A stretch of DNA of 64,000 nt from Salvelinus alpinus (GCF_045679555.1 NC_092092.1:22372969-22436968); one strand, 5' to 3'. Numbered from the stretch's first letter, positions 10,722-24,000 are shown. Numbers and translations are program-made. The notes: generated by a model not told the origin, from the sequence alone.

Positions 10722-11714
10722 TTAGTCCGTGGACTGTTCCTTCACTGAGTCTCCATCTGTCCGGGTTTCATCTGTTCTCCCTTGACCAGCAGGTGGATCG
10801 ACGCCTTTGGCGCTATTGATGCTGGTAGCTCGAGCCGCACCTCTGGAGCTTCTGACGGAGGCAGATCGGTCTATCTTAGGGGGATCCACATCTCTCGAGT
10901 TTCTGACAGTGGCAGCTCGATTCAAACCTCTGGAGGTTCTAGTGCCTTCAGCTTGATCAACACCTCTGGAGCTTCGGACACTAGCAGATCGATCCACACC
11001 TCTGGAACTTCGGACACTAGCAGATCGATCCACACCTCTGGAGCTTCGGACACTAGCAGATCGATCCACACCTCTGGAACTTCGGACACTAGCAGATCGA
11101 TCCACACCTCTGGAGCTTCGGATGCTAGCAGCCCGGGCTAACTTAGTGAGGGTCTCCTCATAGGGTGTTGGCAGGTAGACCATGAGGAAGACTCCGTCAG
11201 TCATGTCTGTCTCAGAGCTGCAGCTGGGGATCTGGTCTCTGTACAAGGCCAGTGAGGACAGGAAGTCAGTGCTGCTCTCTGGGTCCTGGAGGTCCTGCAG
11301 ATCTTGGAGCTCCTCCAGGTCCAGGGTGATGACGTTGGTCAGAGCCAATTTGTTGGTAGAGCATCTCCTGTATACCAGGAAGCCAACGAGGCTGATGAAA
11401 AGGAGAGAGGTTGTTGCTACGACAACATAAAGGATGAACTCTTTGCTCATGATGTCCTCACTGGGGGTCAACTCATTCCAGTGGTCACCCTGGCGATATC
11501 AGAGTAAAAGGTGTGAACAACACTAGTTACGTCTATTTCACATACTGTTAAACATCTCATCCATTTTGTTTAATGTGCATCCTGTTGATCAACTCACCTG
11601 AGCATGTTTGTCGAGAGAGGGGAGCGGCGACGGCCCAGACCCAGGGACCCAGTCAAGACTATCTCTGCCCGCTGGTCCAAACTTCATCCAACCGCTATCC
11701 AGTAACATCCGCAT
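10722..11714 (-). CDS. single-pass membrane protein with 12-residue tandem repeats (possibly huluwa-like)
   Basis: Two coding exons, 11714-11598 (39 codons, start MRMLLDSGWMK) and 11489-10722 (255 codons plus stop), joined KHAQ/GDHWNE with GT-AG borders: 294 residues. There is no signal peptide. One membrane segment (about 53-73, ILYVVVATTSLLFISLVGFL) is followed by YRRC, so the N-terminus should face out. The tail has an acidic stretch (LEELQDLQDLQDPE), then VFLMVYLPTPYEETLTKLARA. After that come about eight copies of a basic Ser/Arg unit, RSSRGVDRSASV. The layout and length recall zebrafish Huluwa, but the PPNSP motif I associate with that protein is not seen, so this name is tentative. The repeat units could be kinase or 14-3-3 targets (inference). 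Confidence 0.75.
10795..11130 (-). repeat. in-frame 36-bp coding minisatellite
   Basis: The unit is 36 nt (12 residues). From about 10965 to 11125 it is nearly perfect, and neighbouring units alternate at one base (GAGCTT versus GAACTT on plus). The true recent duplication unit is therefore 72 nt. Units toward the C-terminus (10795-10960) are diverged (RTSRGLNRAATV, RNSRDVDPPK). The length, a multiple of three, keeps the frame. Confidence 0.85.
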
Positions 11715-12381
11715 GATGCTGGGCTGAAAGCCTGGACTTGGAGCGCAGAGTGGAGCGACAATCAGAGCGATTATCACTCTCGTGTCAGGGTGTACAATAC
11801 TTACAAATGAGGGCATGACAAGCATGGGTCCAGCTAAGAGATCAGTGAGGACGTAACAGTGTCCAATCACAGCCAGGCTTCTCCAATCTCTTTGGATTTA
11901 CTCACAGCAGCTCCACATTTGGCCTACATTGTAAATAATGGTTACGTGGATGGTTGGTCAACTGATGTGGCGAGTGAGGCGGATTTAACTTGGAGTGGGA
12001 AAATGCACTCTTAGAAAGAAAAAAACGGTTATTCTGGCTTGTCCCTGTCGGAGAACCAGGTAAAACCCTTTCACCCACAAACACTGTTTTGAGAAAAGGT
12101 TCTGAAGAACCCCTCTTAGATGAAGAGAGTTACATATTGAGACCAATATCAATTGTATAAAATAAATCAGCAGATTCGGTAATCGATTTGTTTGTTTATT
12201 CTACAACACAACATAAAAGCGCTTTGAAATATACTGAGTATGAATACATACAATCTGAAGACAAATTACATCAGCAAGGGAGTCCAGCCAGAGAAAAAAC
12301 ACAAACATTATAATAGTTATATTTTTTATCAAAGGCAGAAAAAAGCTTTTAAAAATCACTGTGACAATATTGGCCCTCTTA
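11715..12381. other. 5' flank of the membrane-protein gene
   Basis: Minus-strand upstream region. The open frame continues above the chosen Met to 11870 without clear protein-like character, so I placed the start at 11714; 11708 is the other option. No TATA box was recognised. 11900-12120 holds no recognisable gene. Confidence 0.35.
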
Positions 12382-12571
12382 GGGCTCTATTAAATCTGTG
12401 GCGTTGAAGAATTACAGATTGTGTGATAGATATTTAAAGGTACTGTAATTCCTGATTGAGCCGACATATGCAGCGTTTACCATGAATGCAGTCTCCACTA
12501 AACGCTGAAACGTTGCCTTTAAATTTCATGCTGTAACACAGAACTTCCACGATAGGGATTGAATAGAGCCC
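12382..12571. repeat. palindromic MITE (GGGCTCTATTNAATC ends)
   Basis: The left end CTTAGGGCTCTATTAAATC mirrors the right end GATTGAATAGAGCCCTAAG. The interior has TTTAAAGGTACTGTAATTCC and GCAGTCTCCACTAAACGC, shared with the element at 13695. A non-autonomous DNA transposon of about 190 bp, with no ORF. Confidence 0.75.
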
Positions 12572-13694
12572 TAAGCAAGACATTCTTCCTGCCAGGCTTG
12601 TGCCATTCAGTTCATCCATAATACCGACCATAGTCATTCAGAGGAAAATGTACAGAACTTACAAACTGGCAGAAGTTTGACGGTATATGTACACTTAGTT
12701 GCCGAACAGTAAAATGTTCATAAAACATTTTCATATTAATAACAATATATTAACCAAATGTTTGTAATAATCAATTAATTGAATTTTATTTGGCCAAACA
12801 CTTAAGATGGCAGAATTAATCTGTTAACAAAACAGTTGTCTTAGTGCATGAAAACACTTTCTCACTCAAATTGCCTTAAATTAAGCATTACACAATACAC
12901 CTCTAGCTACAGGGCCCAGCTGTAAAAGAGACCTTGGTCTCAGTCTGTGTTCCTTGTTCGAAATAAAGGTATAATAATACCATTGATGTCAAGTGATTTT
13001 AATTGAATCATGTGCTTTTGGTTATAAAACAAAACACATTGAACTGTGTTTAAAACAATTGCCATCTCATGGGATCATACTTATGGGTTCCAAAAGATAA
13101 AATTTGTCAAATATTGTTTAAATTGCTCCAAAGGAATTGCCTTGAATCTTTTTTGAATCCTGATCATACAGTATTCATGTGCCATAAAGTAATGTGCTCC
13201 CACACTGCAGAACATATGGAATTGGACTATTGATGGTTTCAAATAAATGCATCAGCACAGTTTGGGGCAGAGGAGTAAAAATGTGTTATAGGAAGCAATG
13301 ATATTGACAGTTAGATACACAAACACTCCATTGTTTTTAATATCAACATCCATCATCCCATAAACTGATCACTTTGAACAAACTGTGTCAAACATTTGGG
13401 TCACAATCTACCCACAAATGATCAACTCAGACAATAAAGAATAGTCGACAGTTTCTCTCTCAAAGCCGCTTATATGCCTACGCACTCTCTCTGGGTCCTG
13501 CTCCCTTTTCATCCTCAATCAGCAGATAGGAAGCTATGGCAGATGAGACGTTTCTTGGAAAGGATCAACAGTTAGAAGATAGTGCCTCTATATAACACAT
13601 TCACAAGCTGCATGCTCAGCCTAAATTTCCAGAGATGATGCTGTAAAAGTATACGAACGAATGGAACTTAATAATCATCAGCAGCTTACATCAA
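12572..13694. other. AT-rich spacer without recognised features
   Basis: No gene, strong palindrome or tandem repeat found. It may belong to the far 3' region of arfgef3, but that cannot be decided from sequence alone. Confidence 0.3.
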
Positions 13695-14337
13695 GGGCTC
13701 CATTCAATCTTTATCGCTGAAGTTCAGCTTTACAGCATGATGAGCCTGGTCTCAGACTATACGTAACATAAAACATTTACATTTCGGGAAAACTCAATTT
13801 AGTTGGTATGTTTCGTTTGGTATGATTACATAAGACAGGTTAACTAAGGCAAAAACAAAAGGAGGATGTTTGGTTGTAATATAACGCAAACGTATAGCAA
13901 CCCAAAGGTTGCGTGTTCAAATCTCATCATGAACAACTTTTGCATTTAGCAACTACTATTTTTTCAGCTACTTTGCAAATACTTAGCATGTTAGCTAACC
14001 CTTTCCCTAACCTTAACGTTAGCCAGCTAGCTAAATTTAACCGCAACAAATTGGAATTCGTAACATATCATACGTATTGCAAATTTGTAACATTGTATGA
14101 ATTGCAATTCATAACACATCATACGAATTGTAATTTGTAACAATATATGAAATGGATGATGGGCATCCACAAATTAATACATACCATACAAATTTACATT
14201 TTAACAGCAATATTCCTGCATCAGTGGAGACTGTATTCAAGGTAAACGTTGTATATGTCAGCTCAATCGGAAATTACCTTTACATTTCTAAATCGCCCAA
14301 TCTGTAATGCTTCAGCCATCCAGATTGAATAGAGCCC
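13695..14337. repeat. MITE of the same family as 12382, split by a nested element
   Basis: Outer ends GGGCTCCATTCAATC and GATTGAATAGAGCCC match the 12382 element, as does the inner piece TGGAGACTGTATTCAAGGTAAA near 14224. About 13742-14200 is foreign to that family: an AT-rich inverted-repeat segment with repeated CATACGAATTG/CATACGTATTGC motifs and TGGTCTCAGACTATACGTAA at its left edge. This is a second small element inserted in the first. Confidence 0.65.
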
Positions 14338-15668
14338 CTAGACACATACAGTGGGCAGGTCTTTGGTCATTGTACAGTCATTTTCACCTCCCAAAGTTGA
14401 TCATTACATTAAGACAGTAAACAAAAAAAAGGTACATTCTATAATAAACAGTATGTATGCAAAAGACTGTCCCAGGTAGTCAGAAGAAAATACACTATAA
14501 AGCACTGTAAGAAGTAAACTTGACACTGAAAATTCTACCCCCAGTACTGCAATGGAGACCAGATGAGAATACGCTCAATAAATTATGCAATGAAAGCAAT
14601 TACTAAACTTTTCAATAGTAAAATATTACATTAACTCTCATGACAGAATTCTAACATCATAACATGTTTCTTTCTAGATATCTACATTTAAATGTACTTA
14701 TTTTTCAGTTTTCTTCTATATGAAATCATCTTGATTCATTGTAAAAGTGTGTTACTATGATGAGCTTGAGAGTGCTTCCATATAAAAATTTACTATATTC
14801 ACAAATGCATTTGGCCAACTTAATTTTTTTCTGATCTGTTTTTTCAATTCTTGCCTATTTTAGAGTACAGTATAGCTGAAAACCTAATAAGTTATATTTA
14901 TTTTTAATACCTTTTAAGCGCAGACATTTACTACCAGAGATTCAACTAATCTTTGGAGGCCAGCATGAAAATGTCAACTGTATCAAAACATTAGGGAACA
15001 AATGTACATGAGATTCTCAAGGGAACATGTTTTGAGAGCAGGTGCATATTATATCTACTAATAAATAGTCCACTAAAGTTACTAAAATCCTAGACAGAAT
15101 TGTGTGGGTGGGTACATAAAAGGCTGTCCTTTGACTGCTCAAATTTACACGAACAGCAATGGCGAACATATTTTATAGTGATACATGTACTGAGTGTTCA
15201 ATCATCTGTCCCTTTTCATTAATACCCAAGCAGATGTCAGCTATTAGAGCAGGGTCAGAGGTCAGACAACACGATAGCAATTCCGACATTTCCTATAGAG
15301 GGGCTGGCGAGGAGTCCGGGTATGGTCAGGGAAAGGCGTAATGATTGGAGAATCATCATGTTTGGGTCTGACATTATCTAAGGATGACCGTTTCTAGACA
15401 GGCCAGGTCTGAGCATGGCTCCAACCCAAACTGTTGTTGAGGTTTGAGGGTATATGAACGAAACCTAATCCTGCCTTACAGTATTTGTTGGGTTGTTTAT
15501 CAACAGCGCTCTCAATGAGGATCAGCATGTGGGGATTTGCTCTCTGATTTCATTGGACATTGATGAGTAAGACTCATTGACCTATATGGTGAGATCTCAG
15601 GCGTGCTTAGATAATAGCAAGGCTGTAATTCTATCATGTGTCTAAATTAAAGAATGGATGGATTAGGG
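14338..15668. other. probable distal 3' UTR / downstream flank of arfgef3
   Basis: No ORF of interest. Minus-strand AATAAA candidates exist (for example near 14897), so an extended arfgef3 3' UTR is possible, but none can be chosen with confidence. Confidence 0.3.
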
Positions 15669-15832
15669 CAGTGGTGTAGTGGAGGGTAAACGCGAGTAAA
15701 ATTATTTTGGGCCCAACAGTTTCCCTACCTTTTGCAGATTTTTTTTCTCCGAATGTATAGGGAGCCATACTTTTTCCCCTGCGACAGCCAATTAGTTTAT
15801 CCACCTATTTTTTTTTTACCACTGCATCACTG
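15669..15832. mobile_element. hAT-type MITE with 8-bp target duplication
   Basis: The ends CAGTGGTGTAGTGG and CCACTGCATCACTG are inverted repeats. The flanking octamer GATTAGGG occurs at 15661-15668 and again at 15833-15840, the hAT-typical 8-bp duplication. The interior is AT-rich and non-coding. Confidence 0.85.
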
Positions 15833-16496
15833 GATTAGGGTCACGTGGTCTGTTTACCTAGAGGGGACTGGGTCACTTTCACCAAGGCCTTGTGACTGAC
15901 TGGTGTCATCAAGGCATCTCATCTCCTCTCTTAAACAAAATTTGTTAATGTTAATTAATACTAAAGAGAATATCATCCATTTCACTGAGAAGGGCCTGGG
16001 CTTGGTAAATCATTTTGCCTGATTTATAGATTGGAATCTTGTCAGAGTGCAGTACACCAATTTACTACTGAAATGTGTAAAGCTAACTGGAACTAATCTT
16101 CATCTTCATCTTCATATGGCACAATATCTGATTTATATACAGTTGTTCCAATGTCAAATCACAAATATAAATAAAAAATATATATATTCTTAATGTAATA
16201 GCATATTTGCAGTTGTAAAGAATTTATATAAATAATATGTAGTAAACATAAATTGGGGTCTACAATAAATAGCTATGTCAGCTAATTTAAAGACACAACG
16301 ATTCTATTTTTGGTAAAAAGCTCACTTCCATTTCGTTCAGGAGTGACAGCGTTAAAGCAAAACCTAGCAAAGATAAACTGCATGACTTCCTGTAAATTAC
16401 AATCAAACTGAATGCGGCTAAAAGTGGCAATGCAGATTCTCATTGGCTGAGCCTTAGTCTCCCCTTTACAAACACTGTAAGGAACGCAGCTGCTCC

Positions 16497-19400
16497 TCAC
16501 ATAGTGATGTCATACATTCTTCCTAAGCGACTCAGCCACTCTCGCACTGCCTGGCGCACACGGAGGTCAGTCACGTGACAGGTCAGCTGACTAATGCAGG
16601 GGAACACGGCGGGCTGCAGGGCCACGAAGGTAGGGTCTGGAAGGAGCTGGATCTGAGTCAGGATGGTCAGAACCATGTTTGTCCATGCCTAGAGAGAGAG
16701 CGAGAGAGGCAGAGAAAGAACGAGGGAACAAGAGAACAAAATAAAGAGAACGAGAAAGAGGACAGAGTTTTGCGCTTACACTTGCGTGCAAGTGTTTATC
16801 CAATCATGAAAAGAGAACTTGACCTGTATCTGGCCATGTTTCCCCTGCATGCGGCCCCACCTGTATCTGGCCATGTTTCCCCTGCATGCTGCCACACCTG
16901 TATCTGGCCATGTTTCCCCTGCATGCTGCCACACCTGTATCTGGTCATGTTTCCCCTGCATGCAGTCCCACCTGTATTTGGTCATGTTTCCCCTGCATGC
17001 GGCCCCACCTGTATCTGGCCATGTTTCCCCTGCATGCTGCCACACCTGTATCTGGCCATGTTTCCCCTGCATGCTGCCACACCTGTATCTGGTCATGTTT
17101 CCCCTGCATGCAGTCCCACCTGTATTTGGTCATGTTTCCCCTGCATGCAGTCCTACCTGTATTTGGTCATGTTTCCCCTGCATGCAGTCCTACCTGTATT
17201 TGGTCATGTTTCCCCTGCATGCAGTCCTACCTGTATCTGGCCATGTTTCCCCTGCATGCAGTCCCACCTGTATCTGGTCATGTTTCCCCTGCATGCGGTC
17301 CCACCTGTATCTGGCCATGTTTCCCCTGCATGCGGTCCCACCTGTATCTGGCCATGTTTCCCCTGCATGCTGCCACACCTGTATCTGGCCATGTTTCCCC
17401 TGCATGCTGCCACACCTGTATCTGGTCATGTTTCCCCTGCATGCAGTCCCACCTGTATTTGGTCATGTTTCCCCTGCATGCTGCCACACCTGTATCTGGT
17501 CATGTTTCCCCTGCATGCAGTCCCACCTGTATTTGGTCATGTTTCCCCTGCATGCAGTCCCACCTGTATTTGGTCATGTTTCCCCTGCATGCAGTCCCAC
17601 CTGTATCTGGTCATGTTTCCCCTGCATGCAGTCCCACCTGTATTTGGTCATGTTTCCCCTGCAGTCCCACCTGTATCTGGTCATGTTTCCCCTGCATGCA
17701 GTCCCACCTGGATTTGGTCATGTTTCCCCTGCAGTCCCACCTGTATTTGGTCATGTTTCCCCTGCAGTCCCACCTGTATCTGGTCATGTTTCCCCTGCAT
17801 GCAGTCCCACCTGGATTTGGTCATGTTTCCCCTGCAGTCCCACCTGTATTTGGTCATGTTCCCCCTGCAGTCCCACCTGTATCTGGTCATGTTTCCCCTG
17901 CATGCAGTCCCACCTGTATTTGGTCATGTTTCCCCTGCATGCAGTCCTACCTGTATTTGGTCATGTTTCCCCTGCAGTCCTACCTGTATTTGAGCCTCTG
18001 AGTCTCTAATGGAGACGCTGTGGGAGCTTGCTGTAGAACCGGAGCGGGGTCTGATCTTCTCCTGCCTCAGCACCTCTGGCCCGGCACTGAACGAGTGTCT
18101 CATGGGCCCCGGGTCCACCAGCTGCTGGGGCCTCTGTGGGTTGGAGGACTCTGGGCCCCTCATCGTCCCTGCCTCGCCCCTGTTCTCTCCCCCCTTGGTC
18201 TCCTTCACGAAGGTGGTATGGTTGTGCTGCTGCTTTCTCTTCTTGTACTCCATCATCAGCTTGGTGATGGTCTTGTCGGTGGCGATGGTGTATAGCTTGT
18301 TCCCAGCACTCTCCCACCACTCCTTCTTGCGGCCCGCTGGGTCTCTCCTCTCCCCTCTCAGGTGTGGCAGGCTGTCCATGCAGTAGCCAGCAGTAGGGCT
18401 GTGGGTGTCCTCCGACGGCGTCTCTGCCAGGTGGGAGCGCACGCTGTCATCTGAGGGTGTTCCCCGGCCGGACAGGCCTCCCATGGAGGGAGTGGGAGTC
18501 TCGGGGGTGGAGGGGAAGAAAGGCAGGAAGAAGAGGGGGTCGCCCCGGAAGACGGGCACTGCCTCGTCCACCAGGTTCTCCTGGTCCAGGTGCATCTGGA
18601 TGTAGTTGTTGCAGAGGTCCATGCAGAGCTTGTGCAGCCGCTTGACCAGCCAGGCCCAGTCTGCGCTGCTGACCGGCTGGATGCTGAGCGAAGGGATGGT
18701 GGCCCTCCACTGGCGCTTCTCCTTCCCCCGCGGGGGACTCACCTGAGCCGTCTCCTCGAAGATGTCCTCGTCCTCGGAGGAGCACTGCTGGGAGGAGTCG
18801 GAGCTGCCCTCGTCCTCCTCGTAAAGGATCTTCTTCACCAGCTCAGCAGTGATGCTCTCTTGGTTGGTGAGCGTGGCACACAGCAGGGCCTGGAAGTAGA
18901 TGTTGAAGCTCATGGCAGACTGGCGGTACAGGTTGGCAGCGCCACACACCCCAGACACCTTCATCAGCAGGTACTTGAGGCCCGGGCGCGTGTCGAAGTC
19001 TCGGGCTGTGCGGTAGGAGTCCAGCAGCAGGTCGAAGATGATGGCCAGGTTCTGCATGGAGATGTAGCGCAGGAAACCAGATGGTCTAGGATCAGATACT
19101 GGGGTGGTCTTCTCCTGGGTCTCAGCATCACCAGGGTGCTTAACAAACTCCTCCAGCAGAATGTCATACAGGTTCTGGAGCAACACTTGATGAGAGAGTA
19201 AGCTAACCACTATAGTTCTGAAAGGAATCCTATAGATCAGATGGAGAAAAAGGTTACTGAAACCATTTATGTAAATAGATTCCAATTTTACTGATATTTG
19301 GTTTGTCTGATTGTCAGAAACATGCAACAACGTACTGGGATTTAAGCTTTAAAGTTTACGACACACTGCTTTTAAAAGCTACAATCCTTAGTTGCCTCAT

Positions 19401-21060
19401 CCATTTTTGGACTTATAAATTAATGATATGTACCCATTGATTCTTGAAGAATATCACTTATAAATGCCTCATGAGCTTAGTTCAACTGTCGTACCCCATC
19501 AGAACCCAAAATATAAGCTTGGTTGTTTGTAAACAATAAAAATGTAAACAAACAGTAGCCTCAAAACATGGTTAAAACTATAATTTTGATATTATTGATG
19601 GTCAGTCCTTGCATCCATAGCCCTGTTTATGAATTTGAGAGTGGTTACATTTCTCCAGCCCCATCCCTCAGCTGTTAACCGAAACAAAAGGTGGATTGAC
19701 CGATTTGCTATTGTTTCAATTAAGGACTCTAGCTTTAAATCTCAGACATCAATTTCTCCATCCTTCTGGGCATCATATGACGATTCTGATAAACAGCATT
19801 AAAGAAAAGGTCCTTAACTGAAAGTCAAAAGCAGATTTAATAAAACCACATTGTAATCCCAAAGAGCTTGATCAAAATAATAATACTGTATCAGAGGTCA
19901 GAGGACTCTGGGAATTTTCTTATTTTATAAAAGGGAAAGAATTTCATATCTACGCATGGTGGATAAGACAAAGTCTTCATCATCTGCACAGTAGCTTATG
20001 TCATCTGATAACAGATGTTGACATGACATAATATGGTCCATGACATTGAATGGATGCGTAAAATAAAAATGTAAATAATGAACACAGACAGGTGGGCGTA
20101 AATGCTGCTCACAGTAAACCAGAATCGTGGTATGGGTGTCATCCAAGTGCTCTTACCCAATTTTTCTGTTGTAAGTCCAGCACAAGAGAGAGAAATCAGC
20201 ACATAAGGAGATGGAATGAGTCTCAGAATATACTGCACATCGAAAACTACATTCTGAGAACGGGCTGTGAACCCAGACATAAACTGTAACACACTATATA
20301 TAGATAGTGAATAGATTAGAATAGAGCAATGATTCAAAGTTGACGATGTACTGTACACGACAGGTTGAACACACAGTATACAAACTTCACACACTGGGCC
20401 AGATTTCCAAAGTGTTTGCACTACTTGTACCCTTGTAAATCTGGCCCACTGATAAAAGCCACCACACCAGCTATGTGATTAAACGTTGCCAACCTTTTCT
20501 GAGTGTGACCATTGGATTGCTGGTCTGAGGGGAGCTCTATGATGAGCACACAGGACTGGGCATGCTCAAAGCCTTCTTTGTTATTGGGGGTTTTAGGGGA
20601 GCACTGGGTGTCCAGCATAAACACCTAAAGACAGGAGGAAGATAGGAGACATGTTCAACAACTATATAGTCATACTGAATAATATACATGAATAATGAAA
20701 TGTACTGTCTACATGTTGTCTAATAACAGCTAGATTGATGAATAGTAGTATTTGACACAGGTCTGACTGTGGACAGACAGCCACACATGTGTACGTCATT
20801 TCACATCAACATGCATGTAGCCTAGGCCTAGATTCAATCCGGACCGCAGAAGATCCGTGCAATAGGGCGATTGAAATTTAAAGGTGATTTCAGATTGAGT
20901 AAATTAGTGTGTGGTGGTGGAGGGTCACCTGCTGGGCCATGGCTCTGATTCTCCAGTACTCTGCCTCAGCAGAGGGGGAGTGGGATGGGGCGGCCACCTT
21001 AACCTCACAGGCGTCCCCAGAGAAGCTGTCTGAACCACTACGGAAACACGCCAGCAGGTT
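16497..21060 (-). CDS. arfgef3: arfgef3 exons 30-33 (residues 1642-2207, C-terminus)
   Basis: Exons 21060-20929, 20624-20494, 19229-17984 (a single 1,246-nt exon) and 16688-16497. Key blocks are [51 protein letters not shown], the acidic [70 protein letters not shown] and the terminal [19 protein letters not shown]. Exon 32 ends ...SEAQIQ at a donor that is itself part of the minisatellite filling intron 32. Confidence 0.94.
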
Positions 21061-24000
21061 CTACACAAGAGGTAGAGACACAGAAACACACACAGGTTCC
21101 GTGTGGCACTCTGGCATGCATGCTGAAGCTATACAGTCTGGAGCACAAGGTTACATACAATGTGATCCAATCAACAGGATCTAGAACACACTGATCAACT
21201 GCAACTCTCTCAATCAGACACACATGGAACGTCATACAAACAGTTGAGACAGTGAAAGTAAACATACATAAGTATACATAATTTTTTATCTCTAAAGAAA
21301 TTAATGAATGACAGTAATCCCAACATTCATTACTGGAACTAAACATCTAAATTATAATGGACATTTACTTTTACTAGGGAATTAATGACCTGTCCTGAAT
21401 GTAGATGACCCTTTCACAACAACTATGACTATTTTATAAAGCCGTTTTTACAGTTGTCAAAAAGTGCTTTAAAGCCCCAAAGAGCAAGCAATGCAGAGGA
21501 GGAAGCACAAAAAAAGCACAAGCCTGAGAAAGTTGGTCTTGTCCATACAGTATGCTTGCGTGCATTTGGGTCTACCACTCTACGTTTTAAGACAGTCTGA
21601 ATAAACAATGCTGTTAGTGAAGACACAATGCATTCTTAAGTAGAGTAATTTCTCGCAAGGTCACTATATTTAAGGTCTGTTATTGGTAGTAATGCATCAT
21701 GCATTTAAGCCCTCTCTACTACAGTACAAGTAGAGACAAGCTTTTTATTTTCTCTAAAAAGGCTGCAGCTTTAAGCTTTAAAGAAGATTATATTTGGTCC
21801 TCTCATATTGTGCAGGGCTGTGACTGAGAAAAATACTTGTAGCGAGACGTATCCTTCTAAATGTAGCCTACCTACTGTAAGAATGTAGTGGGGCTAGATG
21901 TAAACATGCATTAACCTGCTGCCACACACCACAGCCATAATCAGAATGGGTTAATTTTAAAGACTCAATGCAGCCATTTTTATCTCAATATCAAGTAATT
22001 TCTGGGAAAGATGTACAGTGCATTCGGAAAGTATTCAGACCCCTTGACTTCAACATTTTGTTACATTACAGCCTTATTCTAAAATGTATAAAATATATAT
22101 TTCCTCATCAATCTACATACAATACCCCATAATGACAAAGTAAAAACAATTTTTTTATTTTATTTAATTTTAGCAATTTTTTTATATCACATTTACACAA
22201 GTATTTAGACCCTTTACTCAGTACTTTGTTGAAGCACATTTGGCAGCGATTACAGCCTTGAGTCATTTTTGGTATGACGCTACAAGCTTGGCACAACCGG
22301 TTTTTGGGGAGTTTCTCCCATTCTTCTCTGCGGACACTCTCAAGCTCTGTCAGGTTGGATAGGGAGCGTTGCTGCACAGCCATTTCCAGGTCTCTCCAGA
22401 GATGTTCCATCGGGTTCAAGTCTAGGCTCTGGCTGGGCAACTCAAGGACATTCAGAGACTTGTCCCAAAGCCAGTCCTGTGTTGTCTTGGCTGTGTGCTA
22501 GTGTCGTTGTCCTGTTGGAAGGTGAACCTTTTCCCCAGTATGAGGTTCTGAGTGCTCTGGAGCAGGTTTTCATCATTGATCTCTCTGTACTTTGCTCAGT
22601 TCATCTTTCCCTCGATCCTGACTAGTGTCCCTGTCCCTGCCGCTGAAAAACATCCACACAGCACGATACTGCCACCACCATGCTTCACCGTAGGGTTGAT
22701 GTCAGGTTTCCTCCAGACGTGACGCTTGGCATTCAGGCCAAAGAGTTCAATCTTGGTTTCATCAGACCAGAGAATCTTGTTTCTCATGCTCTGAGCCTCT
22801 TTAGTTGCCTTTTGGCAAACTCTAAAGCGGGCTGTCATGTGCCTTTTACTGAGGAGTGGGCCACTCTACCATAAAGGCCTAATTGGTGGAGTGCTACAGA
22901 GATGGTTGTCCTTCTGGAATCTTCTCCCATTTCCACTGAGGAACTCTGGAGCTCTGTCAGAGTGACCATTGGGTTCTTGGTCACCTCCCTGACCAAGGCC
23001 CATCTTGGTGGTTCTAACCTTCTTCTATTTGAGAATTATGGAGGCCACTGTGTTCTTGGGAACCTTCAACACTGCAGAAATGTTTTGGTACCCTTCCTCA
23101 GACCTGTGCCTCAACACAATCCTGTCTCAGCGCTCTACGACAATTCCTTCGACCTCATGGCTTGGTTTTTGCTCTGACATGCACTGTCAACTTATATAGA
23201 CAGGTGTGTGCTTCTCCAAATCATGTCCAATCAATTGAATTTACCACAGGTGGACTCCAATCAAGTTGTAGAAACATCTCAAGGGTGATCATTGGAAACA
23301 GGATGCACCGGAGCTCAATTTTGAGTCTCATAGCAAACGGTCTGAATACTTATGTAAATAACGTATTTCGTTTTTGTATTTTTATAAAATGTGCCAACAT
23401 TTCTAAAAACCCGTTTTCGCTTTGTCATTATGGTTAACAAGTGTGTAGATTGATGTAGAACATTTTTTATTTATTCAATATTAGAATAAGGCTGTAACGT
23501 AACAAAATGTGGAAAAAGTCAAGGGGTCTGAATACTTTCTGAATGCACTGCAAATACCTTACTGTAATAGCTTTCTATTAATATGTTAGAAAAAAACTAA
23601 AATAGCTTTCTAGCAAAAAACTATTTCTCAAGCAAGAATTTTGCTAGGACTGTCTGTGAGTGGTCTGAGTGGGGAGGGGAAATGGAAAACTAGCTGTTAT
23701 TGGCAGAGAGGTTTGGAACTCTTTCTTATTGTTCTATTAAATAATTCACCATCTGGTGTTGGAATTTTGACTGCACTGGGCCTTTAAACGAGGTGATTTT
23801 GTGTCCTATTATTGTAATTTTTACATCCTTTTTACATCCTTTTCTAAATGGGTGTGGATTATTCCACTGGCCTCAACCCTGAAGAAGGCACAGCGTTGAC
23901 GAAACGTTGATTAGGTTTACCCATTAAATTGTTGGGAGCATATAGAGTGTGTGGCTTGATTTTTATACAGTTTATTCCACTGGTCTAAAATAACAACCAT

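Noticed and set aside
10782-11141. 119-codon plus-strand ORF with TSGASDTSRSIH repeats
   Set aside because: Antisense of the in-frame 36-bp repeat of the membrane-protein gene. No start context or spliced partner.
16575-18009. Three long overlapping plus-strand ORFs (472, 396 and 371 codons) full of [12 protein letters not shown]-type repeats
   Set aside because: They are translations of the 37-bp minisatellite. A period not divisible by three keeps all frames open. The region is arfgef3 intron 32 and exon 33 on the other strand.
18590-19201. 203-codon plus-strand ORF
   Set aside because: Antisense shadow of GC-rich arfgef3 exon 32, which matches the human protein on the minus strand.
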